A stretch of 6,016 nt of DNA from positions 1 through 6,016 of the forward strand of contig JBDROR010000145.1 of the NCBI GenBank assembly GCA_043809805.1, in the 5' to 3' direction. Position 1 is the first letter of the stretch. Every line of letters starts with the position of its first letter. The notes under the pieces were generated by a model. The model searched no databases. It was not told the DNA's origin and saw only the letters and a list, made by a program, of their open reading frames with translations. A program made the translations under genes and the position numbers. Of the stretch, positions 1-6,016 are shown piece after piece. The stretch comes from JAQUKH01 sp043809805. Its GTDB lineage: Bacteria; JACRDZ01; JAQUKH01.

Positions 1-1
1 T

Positions 2-2149
2 AACGCGATTATCGCTACTGAGGATCACCAATTTTATCAGCACTGGGGCATTAATATGACATCCATTGCACGGGCATTTTTAAAAAATATTCTGGCGGGA
101 GAAATTGTCCAGGGAGGAAGCACACTAACCCAGCAATTGGCAAAAAATCTTTTCTTAAGCCCGGAAAGAGTACTTATTCGAAAACTAAAGGAAGCTATTT
201 TAACCCTCCAAATTGAAACGCATTATTCAAAAAAAGAGATTCTTGAGTTTTACTGCAACCAGATATGCTTCGGGCATGGCGCGTACGGGGTGGAATCCGC
301 GAGCCAGGCTTTCTTCGAAAAACCCGTATCAAAATTAAATCTGGCTGAGGCGGCGTATTTAGCCGGCTTTATTCGGGGGCCAACCCTTTATTCTCCATAT
401 AAAAACCCTAAACTTGCGAAAAAACGGCAATTATTTGTTTTAAAACGAATGTTAAAATCAAATTTTATACGCGCTGAAGAATATAAAAAAACAAAAGAGG
501 AAAAAGTAAATTTTGCCCCTTTTAAATACCGGCAAAATAAAGCGCCGTATTTTACCGAATATATCCGAAAAATTCTCGAGGAAAAATTTGGTGGGAAAAT
601 GCTATATGAAGGAGGCCTTTCAGTTTATACGACACTGGATTTAAGAATCCAGCAAATCGCTGAGACAAATTTTAAAAAACACCTGAAATGGAAAAATAAT
701 TTTCTGGGAAAATATGATCCTAAGTTTTTGGGAAAGGGACAAACTATAGAAGAAAAAATACAAAAAGCGACCGGTATTACAAACAAAAAAGAACTTTTAG
801 GATACCTGAAGATAAATAAAGTAACATGGGGGCAGGTAAAAAAAGTTGAAAAAGCAAAAACGGTGGTCTCGCTTGGATGGGGTATAGAAGGTAATCTTCC
901 GTTAGACGGAATGAAATGGATTAAACGACAGGAATTCAGAGAGCTTGAAGAAAAGAAAGACAGCGGTTTTTATCGTTTGGGAATAACCAAAGCCAACGAC
1001 GCGCTTGCTGAAGATCATCTTGTCAGGGTAAAAATCTCATCTATAGATAAAAATCCCCCTATTTCCCCCTTTGGAAAAGGGGGATTAAAGGGGGATTTAA
1101 ATATCCAGCTTGAGTTGTATCAGGAACAGACACTGCAAGGCGCAGTTCTGGCTATCGAACCGCAAACAGGTTATATCAAGGCTATGATTGGCGGATACAA
1201 CTATGTGGAATCTCCGCTTAACCGCACTGTACAAACAAAAAGACAGCCGGGTTCAGCATTCAAACCATTTATTTACACAGCGGCAATTGATATGGGCTGG
1301 ACAGGCGCCGAATCGATTTTGGATTCTACTATTGCCTTTTTGGAGGACAAAGAATGGTCCCCGAGCAATTATTACGGAATCCATTACGGCCCTGTTACCC
1401 TTAGAAAAGCGCTTTCACTTTCATTAAACATTACAGCTATAAAACTTTTGCGAGAAATTGGGGTTAACAAAGCAATAGAATATGCCAATCGTTTAGGTAT
1501 AAAAAGCCCGCTTACACCCAATTTAACCCTAGCCCTTGGCACCTCAGAGGTTACACTGCTTGAAATCACATCGGCATATTCCACATACGCCAATGAGGGT
1601 GTTCATGTGGAACCAATGGCAATAAAAACGATAAAAGATGTTAATGGAAATATATTGGAAAAATATAATAATATTGAAAATATTATACTGAAAGAGGATG
1701 TTAATTATATTATGGTTGATATGCTTCAGGCAGTTACAAAAGAAGGAACCGGAAGATATGCCCGCAAGCTAGCGGGAAGGCCTATCGGAGCAAAAACAGG
1801 GACAACCGATAACTCCACAGACGCGTGGTTTATTGGTTTTACACCCGACCTGGCTTTAGGAATCCACATCAGTTTTGATGACCGGACATCCATGGGACAA
1901 CATGCCACAGGGGAAGAAATGACAGGCCCAATCTGGGCACGAATAATAAAAGATATATATGGACAGTCGGAAATCCGAGATTTTTCAATACCGAAAAACA
2001 TTATATTCAAAGAAATAGATAATAAGTCAGGATTGTTGGCCACTCCAGAATGCGAAGAGATTGCCGTGCAGGCATTTATTAAAGGCACCGAACCGGTTAA
2101 GGAATGCGATGTTCATGTAAACATAAAAGAAAATAAGAATGAAAATTAA
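2..2149 (+). CDS. mrcA: Penicillin-binding protein 1A (class A, bifunctional glycosyltransferase/transpeptidase), 5' partial
   Basis: Polymerises lipid II into glycan strands and cross-links the stem peptides at the outer face of the inner membrane. The frame is open to the left edge, so the ATG at 56 is internal. The codons before it encode the first GT51 motif, EDHQFYQHWG (20-49), which holds the catalytic Glu. The membrane anchor is therefore outside the window. Further GT51 motifs follow: GGSTLTQQLAKN (113-148), RKLKE (179-193) and EILEFYCNQ...GHGAYG (from 236). The transpeptidase has SAFK with the nucleophilic Ser at 1253-1255, SLN at 1421-1429 and KTGT at 1793-1804, so both active sites look intact. 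The 3' end has the TG/SGLLATPEC...FIKGTEP tail typical of PBP1A. An OB-like linker lies between the two domains and carries a 16-codon palindromic insertion at 1051-1098. The class A family is certain. The symbol follows the PBP1A-like architecture and is less sure. Confidence 0.95.
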   Translation, partial: NAIIATEDHQFYQHWGINMTSIARAFLKNILAGEIVQGGSTLTQQLAKNLFLSPERVLIRKLKEAILTLQIETHYSKKEILEFYCNQICFGHGAYGVESASQAFFEKPVSKLNLAEAAYLAGFIRGPTLYSPYKNPKLAKKRQLFVLKRMLKSNFIRAEEYKKTKEEKVNFAPFKYRQNKAPYFTEYIRKILEEKFGGKMLYEGGLSVYTTLDLRIQQIAETNFKKHLKWKNNFLGKYDPKFLGKGQTIEEKIQKATGITNKKELLGYLKINKVTWGQVKKVEKAKTVVSLGWGIEGNLPLDGMKWIKRQEFRELEEKKDSGFYRLGITKANDALAEDHLVRVKISSIDKNPPISPFGKGGLKGDLNIQLELYQEQTLQGAVLAIEPQTGYIKAMIGGYNYVESPLNRTVQTKRQPGSAFKPFIYTAAIDMGWTGAESILDSTIAFLEDKEWSPSNYYGIHYGPVTLRKALSLSLNITAIKLLREIGVNKAIEYANRLGIKSPLTPNLTLALGTSEVTLLEITSAYSTYANEGVHVEPMAIKTIKDVNGNILEKYNNIENIILKEDVNYIMVDMLQAVTKEGTGRYARKLAGRPIGAKTGTTDNSTDAWFIGFTPDLALGIHISFDDRTSMGQHATGEEMTGPIWARIIKDIYGQSEIRDFSIPKNIIFKEIDNKSGLLATPECEEIAVQAFIKGTEPVKECDVHVNIKENKNEN
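1051..1098 (+). repeat. Palindromic repeat, copy 1, in frame inside the PBP1A gene
   Basis: This is a 48-bp nested palindrome. The outer arms are AAATCCCCCT (1051-1060) and AGGGGGATTT (1089-1098), a perfect match. The inner arms are TCCCCCTTT (1064-1072) and AAAGGGGGA (1076-1084) around a GGA loop. It is read as NPPISPFGKGGLKGD plus flanking residues, with no stop and no frame change, because 48 bp is 16 codons. It falls in the linker between the glycosyltransferase and transpeptidase domains, just after a strand-like HLVRVKISS segment and before the LELYQEQTLQGAVLAIEP segment that opens the transpeptidase region. It matches the copy at 5301-5347 almost base for base. From memory, peptides of the form PPFxKGGxxGD recur in proteins of several environmental lineages because of repeats like this; that is recollection, not a search result. 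Confidence 0.9.
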
Positions 2150-2152
2150 ATT

Positions 2153-2175
2153 GTCATTCCGAGCTGAATGCTGAC
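2153..2175. repeat. Imperfect palindrome in the spacer after the PBP1A gene
   Basis: GTCATTC (2153-2159) can pair with GAATG and GAC (2166-2170 and 2173-2175) around the loop CGAGCT, with a CT bulge. It starts 3 bp after the PBP1A stop codon. There is no T-run after it, so it is not a canonical intrinsic terminator. The TGTCATTCCGAG beginning resembles the ends of dispersed repeats seen in many bacterial genomes, so it may be a decayed repeat copy. This is a weak call based on one short stem. Confidence 0.3.
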
Positions 2176-2198
2176 GGCTAGAATTATTAACAAGTTAC

Positions 2199-2202
2199 GG
2201 AG
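2199..2202 (+). promoter_or_regulatory. Shine-Dalgarno site supporting the GTG start at 2211
   Basis: GGAG lies 8 bases before the GTG at 2211, which is good spacing. The GTG is followed at once by a signal peptide (Met-Lys-Ser then a hydrophobic run), so ribosome site and protein start agree. No convincing sigma-70 promoter is seen in the 61-bp spacer. Confidence 0.65.
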
Positions 2203-2210
2203 ATTTCTAG

Positions 2211-4196
2211 GTGAAATCTTACTTTTTAACTTTTATTATTTTTTTTATATCAAATATTAATTTATACGCCGCAAGTCCAAAGATAGAGCCAACAGAACTG
2301 GATTTCTGCAAACCTTCCCTCGAAAAATTACCGTGGGATGAGATTATTGTGCCAACCAAAAATGGACGCGCAGTCAAAATCCTTTTAAAAACAAAAGATC
2401 TGAAGGAATTTTCCAACCTGACATACCGGATTAAACTCTTCCGCCAGGACGATTATCCCAATGGAAAATTCAAAACGATCGAATTAAATCAAACAAAAAA
2501 TATCAACGAATTTCTGGGAGAAATTGTTTTTGATACCATTTTAATTCCGCAGGGAGATGACGGAATTCTTGAAGTCTGCAGTGCTGAAGGCGCCCCTGAC
2601 GGAGGGTGGGAGGCGGAATATTTTTTGAAAAAACTTGTCAAAAAAGGATATAAAAGCCGCGGGAATGCCACATTCTTTTCATTCACAAATGAAGGAACTG
2701 TTGAAGAACATGAAAATGAAGGCGTGCCCGTTTTGAATAACGAATATCTGCAATGCGCCGGTGTAGAAAAGATCATTATTGACGCGGATATTGATAACAG
2801 CAGCGAGCGCCCTTATTACATCACACCTTCGGAATGGAATTTGCCGGGTTTCAATCCGGCAAAAGACTGGCTTCTGGTAAAAAATCAGGCTGACATTTTT
2901 TACTATTCATTCCACGGCGAACATGAAACAAGCGGGACATTAACTTCTAAAATAATGCGGGATGACTGGCGGCTGTCAAAACGCTGGCCGGCGCAAATTG
3001 TCCCTAAAAAAACGCGTTATATGCTTGATGATTATTACTACCGCGATATACATGACGAAATCGGCGGGCATTGGAACCTTGACCTCGAATGGGTCTATCT
3101 TGCCGGTTGCTCTGTTCTTGATTATGACGGAGAGGTTACATCTGAATGGGCTAACTTTCATCACGAAAGATATAACCACTGGTACGACTCCCGTCCCGGG
3201 CTCTTTTGGGCAAAAAATATTTTAAATAAAAGCTCTAATCTCCATGGAATCATCGGCTTTGCAGCAACTGGAAAATCTGACCATCCTTTAATTGATGAAT
3301 GTTTTAACCATAACGATTCCATCGTTGAAGGATGGAAAAAAAATAAAGACGTCTTTCATATGTTTTTAGCCCCATCGATGCTATATCATCCCGAATGTGG
3401 AAATGACACATTTACAAATCTTGATGACTTTAATCCCGGCAGCAATAAATCCCGCACCTTCTTGCAAGATATTAAACCACAGAGCGGAAATCTCCTTCAC
3501 ACCCATTCATCCACACAGCAAGCTGCCGGGTATTCTGAGAAAGTGCGGGATAAACTTACATACTGGTATTCTTATCAGCCGGTCACCTATTCTTTTCCGC
3601 GGAAAAAAAGGGTTACCGTAAACAAACTGGTTGATTTGGATATTAACGCGCCTCGCACTCCGGACTGTTTAATGGTTGAAGATATCCCCTCTTTTGCCTT
3701 AAATCCGGAAGAGCCGGAAAAACTTTTTTTCAATTATTATCCGGGATATTTTCCTGAACGGAAATACCTCGATGGGAAAAGAATTGAAACAAAAAATCTC
3801 ACGCCGCTTTTAAGCTGGGGATATTTTTCTCCCCGGTATCAGTCTCATTTTGACATAAAAGACGACGTCTTCACTGAAATTAATCCTGGAATCACGCGTT
3901 TTGAAAATGAAAAAATGAAAAATTACGGGATAAACATAGATGGACCGGACGATCACATCATCGATCAATGGCAAATACAGGTCTTTAATACTGCCAAAAA
4001 ACTAATCATCGACAAAACATTCGCCTCAGAAATAAAAAAATCAGACAAACCAAACCTTTTGTGGGAGGCAGGTTACAAAATAAAACCGGAAGAAAAATTG
4101 AATCCTAACAGCCTTTATTATTTCCGCGTAAAAGGAAAAGGTCTAAACGGTTTATGGAGCCCTTTCAGTAAAATACAGTGGTTTAAAACGAAATGA
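2211..4196 (+). CDS. Secreted protein with caspase-like His/Cys motifs (DUF6345-like) and a C-terminal FN3/Ig-like module
   Basis: A 661-residue protein with a GTG start and a Sec signal peptide (hydrophobic residues 4-19, likely cleavage near Ala20-Ala21), so it is exported. Residues 25-130 are probably a beta-rich N-terminal region. The core, about 130-400, has the hydrophobic strand ADIFYYSF followed by His235-Gly236, then DLEWVYLAGC with Cys300 and, after a helix-like stretch (329-340), LHGIIGFAATGKSD (344-357). This order (strand-HG, strand-AGC, helix, strand) is that of clan CD caspase-like folds. It also resembles, from memory, the DUF6345 family. Proteolytic activity is inferred only. 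Residues 530-660 look like a fibronectin-III/Ig-like module: TPLLSWGYF, a DQWQIQVFN strand, then LNPNSLYYFRVKGKG and NGLWSPFS near the end. The stop overlaps the start of the next gene. The true function is unknown. Confidence 0.88.
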   Translation: MKSYFLTFIIFFISNINLYAASPKIEPTELDFCKPSLEKLPWDEIIVPTKNGRAVKILLKTKDLKEFSNLTYRIKLFRQDDYPNGKFKTIELNQTKNINEFLGEIVFDTILIPQGDDGILEVCSAEGAPDGGWEAEYFLKKLVKKGYKSRGNATFFSFTNEGTVEEHENEGVPVLNNEYLQCAGVEKIIIDADIDNSSERPYYITPSEWNLPGFNPAKDWLLVKNQADIFYYSFHGEHETSGTLTSKIMRDDWRLSKRWPAQIVPKKTRYMLDDYYYRDIHDEIGGHWNLDLEWVYLAGCSVLDYDGEVTSEWANFHHERYNHWYDSRPGLFWAKNILNKSSNLHGIIGFAATGKSDHPLIDECFNHNDSIVEGWKKNKDVFHMFLAPSMLYHPECGNDTFTNLDDFNPGSNKSRTFLQDIKPQSGNLLHTHSSTQQAAGYSEKVRDKLTYWYSYQPVTYSFPRKKRVTVNKLVDLDINAPRTPDCLMVEDIPSFALNPEEPEKLFFNYYPGYFPERKYLDGKRIETKNLTPLLSWGYFSPRYQSHFDIKDDVFTEINPGITRFENEKMKNYGINIDGPDDHIIDQWQIQVFNTAKKLIIDKTFASEIKKSDKPNLLWEAGYKIKPEEKLNPNSLYYFRVKGKGLNGLWSPFSKIQWFKTK

Positions 4197-5338
4197 AAAA
4201 ATTTATCATATTCTTATTGTTACAACTTTCAATAATCTCCCAAATGTTAATCGCGGCGAGTCCATTGGAACTGCAGCTTCGTGAAATCCGCGATGAATAT
4301 CGGCATTCCCCTTATGACGGGGCACAAAAAATCGAAAAACTATGGGACGACTTTTCCGATGTTGATGACAGACTGCGAATATTTCTGGACTTGAACCATT
4401 ATTACCAAAAACATTCTTTGGATAAACTTCTTCTCAAACAAGGCAAATGGCTTCTCAAAAAAAATATTCCGCCGGGAAAAAGCAGAATTTGGGTAATTAT
4501 TCCGATTGCAGAAACATTCGCGAAACAAAAAGATTTTAATGAAGCTGTAAATTATTATGAAAAGGCGTTTATAAAAGAGGGTGTAGACGGTGTATCTCTA
4601 TGGGGTGGAACTGCCATTAACGCAAGTCTCGCATACGCAAACGCAAAAAAATTTGAAGATGCTTATGCTATTCTAAACTCCGCAAAGACAATAACCCATG
4701 AAGAAGGAATAAAATCCGGACATGAAGACATCGAATATGAAAGGGCAAAAATTCGGATAGCCGGACTTATAGAAGGAAAATCAAACGAAGCAAGAGAACA
4801 CCTTAAACTGCTCAATAAAGGGAAACCATATCTCACTATCGAACCGGAAACAATCCAAACAGCGGAAGAAAAATTATGCCTTAAAGATAATGATTACGAG
4901 CTTCTGACAGACATTTATCTTAATACTTTGATTATAAATCCGCCTTGTGATCTATTTACCTACAAAAGAATAACATGTAATGGCAGAAGCACCATCTATG
5001 TTTTGAGCAAACTTTTGAAGCTCTTTAAAAAAGAAAAATTTTGCGTTGTTTTTGAAAAAGGAATAAAAGAAAAACTAAAAAAATCCAACTTGCCGAATAT
5101 TAATCTTCTCCTTGCCGAATATTATTTCTACAGAAAGAACTATGAGCAGGCCGATTTTTATTATCAAATAGTAATCAAACAAGGTAAAAACCAAATATAC
5201 CGCTGGCCAAAATATTATCCTGATCTAAATCTGTACGGGAACTACCAGTCCCCGCACAGAAATCATCTATGGGTAACATGTTATGAATGGGCGAAAGGGA
5301 AAATCCTCCTATGTCCCCCTTTGCAAAAGGGGGATTAA
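4193..5338 (+). CDS. Secreted TPR-like repeat protein, 3' end formed by a palindromic repeat
   Basis: A 381-residue protein. The ATG overlaps the upstream stop as ATGA and has no clear Shine-Dalgarno site of its own, which points to translational coupling. Residues 1-22 form a signal peptide (Lys-Lys, then a hydrophobic run, ending Ala-Ala-Ser-Pro), so it is exported. There is no lipobox Cys. Helical repeats of TPR type are visible at about 100-133 (AETFAKQKDFNEAVNYYEKA), 138-165 (AYANAKKFEDAYAIL) and 304-332 (LAEYYFYRKNYEQADFYYQI). TPRs usually bind protein partners, and the coupled upstream protein is the obvious candidate. The last 11 or so codons (ILLCPPLQKGD and the TAA) lie in a dispersed palindromic repeat, so the native C-terminus has probably been replaced or cut short. 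The same frame stays open past the TAA. No more specific family is recognised. Confidence 0.85.
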   Translation: MKKFIIFLLLQLSIISQMLIAASPLELQLREIRDEYRHSPYDGAQKIEKLWDDFSDVDDRLRIFLDLNHYYQKHSLDKLLLKQGKWLLKKNIPPGKSRIWVIIPIAETFAKQKDFNEAVNYYEKAFIKEGVDGVSLWGGTAINASLAYANAKKFEDAYAILNSAKTITHEEGIKSGHEDIEYERAKIRIAGLIEGKSNEAREHLKLLNKGKPYLTIEPETIQTAEEKLCLKDNDYELLTDIYLNTLIINPPCDLFTYKRITCNGRSTIYVLSKLLKLFKKEKFCVVFEKGIKEKLKKSNLPNINLLLAEYYFYRKNYEQADFYYQIVIKQGKNQIYRWPKYYPDLNLYGNYQSPHRNHLWVTCYEWAKGKILLCPPLQKGD

Positions 5339-5347
5339 GGGGGATTC
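5301..5347 (+). repeat. Palindromic repeat, copy 2, ending the TPR-like gene
   Basis: A second copy of the element at 1051-1098. The inner arms TCCCCCTTT (5314-5322) and AAAGGGGGA (5326-5334) are identical to those of copy 1, with loop GCA instead of GGA. The outer arms AATCCTCCT (5302-5310) and AGGGGGATT (5338-5346) carry one mismatch, and one A is missing from the A-run before the right outer arm. Here the element is read in a different frame from copy 1, giving ILLCPPLQKGD and a TAA at 5336-5338. The GC-rich stem could slow or end transcription, but no T-run follows it. Confidence 0.9.
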
Positions 5348-5431
5348 TCTCATAACTATTACATTAATTATGGATACATTCGAGCATTGTTATTTCGCAT
5401 TAAGCTGGTTTTATTGGGTTTAAAATTAGGA
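5339..5431 (+). other. Convergent gap with a possible remnant of the TPR gene's 3' end
   Basis: Between the TPR gene's TAA and the second palindrome no separate gene is seen. The frame of the TPR gene stays open through this stretch, and on to a TAA at 5525-5527. After the repeat it reads SHNYYINYGYIRALLFRIKL and more, which looks protein-like, rich in Tyr and then in Leu/Ile. It may be the old C-terminus of the TPR protein, separated by the repeat. It could equally be chance, as it is only about 28 codons. Confidence 0.35.
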
Positions 5432-5455
5432 GGGCGATTCACCGAATCGCCCCTA
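5430..5455. repeat. Second palindromic repeat type at the 3' end of the SIMPL gene
   Basis: A perfect 9-bp inverted repeat, GGGCGATTC (5432-5440) and GAATCGCCC (5444-5452), with a 3-base ACC loop, flanked by partly matching AGG/CCT ends. The stop codon of the minus-strand gene (5439-5441) lies in it. It is unrelated in sequence to the CCCCCTTT element. I recall GTAGGGGCGATTC-type palindromes as dispersed repeats in several environmental genomes. On the minus strand the stem is followed by CCTAATTTT, so it might also act as a weak terminator. Confidence 0.7.
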
Positions 5456-6016
5456 CGGGTTTCCCCGCATCCGCCGGAACAGTTTCCTGGACATTTGTAT
5501 CAGCCTGATATGAGAATGTTACTTTAACTATCACTTCAATAGAACTATCAAATGTTATGGAAGGAGCTTCATAGTACATACTAACCGGTTTGCCAAGTTT
5601 CAAACCCAACGTTTTAGCTGTAAGATCCGCTTTCTTTATCGCATCCTCAAGCGCGAATTTTCGGGCATCACCTTCAAGCTGGCGCTGTTTTGATGAGAAA
5701 AGTGTGACGGATTGAATTTCATCAACCCCTATTTCAACAAGTTCAGCTTGCAAGGCATTCGTGTCCTGAACGCGGTCCGTGCGCATTAAATATGCTGACC
5801 GGGCCAGATAGAAATCGTCTCCCGATTTCCCGGTTGTACTCTTTTGGCGCTGTAAAACTGAATTTTGCAATAAAAGAACTCCTTCCGGATACTCCTTCTC
5901 TTTAAGGTATTTATTTACCTTAACCATAATTCTGTCATGTTTTCTCTTGCTTGATTCAGCATCATTGTCACGCATCGAAATACTAAACTGAACATCCACT
6001 AAGTCAACTTGATAGG
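5439..6016 (-). CDS. SIMPL domain-containing protein (DUF541), 5' partial
   Basis: The frame is open to the right edge of the window. Reading in from the edge it gives YQVDLVDVQFSISMRDNDAE, a typical early SIMPL strand (alternating hydrophobic residues), so the GTG at 5999 is probably internal and the signal peptide or anchor lies outside. Family signs are the helix KKADLTAKTLGLKLGKPVSM (its LGxxLGKPVS part lies near 5582-5611) followed by IEVIVKVTFSYQ (5505-5540), the usual last strand of the domain. SIMPL/DUF541 proteins are generally exported or membrane-anchored and poorly characterised; in E. coli the relative YggE is tied to oxidative stress. After the core there is a loose tail of about 21 residues, and the last residues (GAIR and the TGA) come from the palindrome at 5430-5455. 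It converges on the TPR gene, so it belongs to another transcription unit. Confidence 0.85.
   Translation of the reverse strand, partial: YQVDLVDVQFSISMRDNDAESSKRKHDRIMVKVNKYLKEKEYPEGVLLLQNSVLQRQKSTTGKSGDDFYLARSAYLMRTDRVQDTNALQAELVEIGVDEIQSVTLFSSKQRQLEGDARKFALEDAIKKADLTAKTLGLKLGKPVSMYYEAPSITFDSSIEVIVKVTFSYQADTNVQETVPADAGKPVGAIR

Noticed and set aside
56..58. ATG at 56 as the start of the penicillin-binding protein
   Set aside because: The same frame is open to the window edge and the codons before it encode the catalytic EDxxFxxHxG motif of GT51, so the start must lie upstream.
1726..2088. Open frame of 120 codons on the minus strand inside the PBP1A gene
   Set aside because: It lies wholly antisense to the conserved transpeptidase region, including KTGT, and has no recognisable protein features.
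2151..2184. Promoter from TTGTCA (2151) and TAGAAT (2179)
   Set aside because: The spacing between the hexamers is 22 bases, too long for a sigma-70 promoter, and no better pair is seen.
2489..2776. Open frame of 95 codons on the minus strand inside the caspase-like gene
   Set aside because: It is a shadow of the plus-strand gene with low-complexity Ser/Pro-rich translation and no start context.
3048..3071. HDEIGGH (residues 281-287) as a zinc-protease site
   Set aside because: It does not fit HExxH, and no matching third ligand motif is evident; the HG/AGC pattern explains the core better.
5314..5334. Intrinsic terminator for the TPR-like gene
   Set aside because: The stem is strong, but it lies within the coding end and is followed by TTAAGGGGG and not a T-run, so it is listed as a repeat only.
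5997..5999. GTG at 5999 (minus strand) as the start of the SIMPL gene
   Set aside because: The frame continues to the window edge with sequence that fits an early strand of the domain, and the family normally has a signal peptide or anchor before it.
1..6016. CRISPR array, tRNA, rRNA or transposase gene
   Set aside because: No regularly spaced direct repeats, cloverleaf-like sequence, rRNA motifs or transposase-like open frames were seen on either strand.

Overview
The window is AT-rich protein-coding DNA, probably from a Gram-negative, uncultivated bacterium. It has a class A penicillin-binding protein of the PBP1A type, two proteins with Sec-type signal peptides and a SIMPL-family protein, but no phylogenetic marker. 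Small palindromic repeats of the TCCCCCTTT/AAAGGGGGA and GGGCGATTC/GAATCGCCC types lie inside or at the ends of genes. I recall such repeats from many candidate-phylum, deltaproteobacterial and cyanobacterial genomes, so a lineage of that kind is likely, but the phylum cannot be fixed from this sequence.

Layout: (1) 2-2149, plus strand: the body of a PBP1A gene whose start lies upstream of the window. All glycosyltransferase 51 and transpeptidase motifs are present, and a 48-bp palindromic repeat is inserted in frame between the two catalytic domains. (2) 2150-2210: a short spacer with an imperfect palindrome and a good Shine-Dalgarno site. (3) 2211-4196, plus strand, GTG start: a secreted protein of unknown function. 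Its middle carries a His-Gly and Ala-Gly-Cys pattern like that of caspase-like (clan CD) peptidases and resembles the DUF6345 type of protein; its C-terminus looks like a fibronectin-III/Ig-like module. (4) 4193-5338, plus strand: a secreted TPR-like protein that overlaps the previous gene by ATGA. Its last codons and stop are supplied by a second copy of the 48-bp repeat. (5) 5339-5438: a convergent gap holding a possible remnant of the TPR gene's original 3' end and most of a second kind of palindrome. (6) 5439-6016, minus strand: a SIMPL-domain (DUF541) protein whose start lies beyond the window and whose last codons and stop lie in that second palindrome.

The two middle genes look like one translationally coupled unit that makes a pair of exported proteins. 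They may be co-transcribed with the PBP1A gene, since the spacer is only 61 bp and no convincing promoter is visible. The most unusual aspects are the repeated use of palindromic repeats as coding sequence at three places in 6 kb, and the candidate secreted caspase-like protein coupled to a TPR partner.
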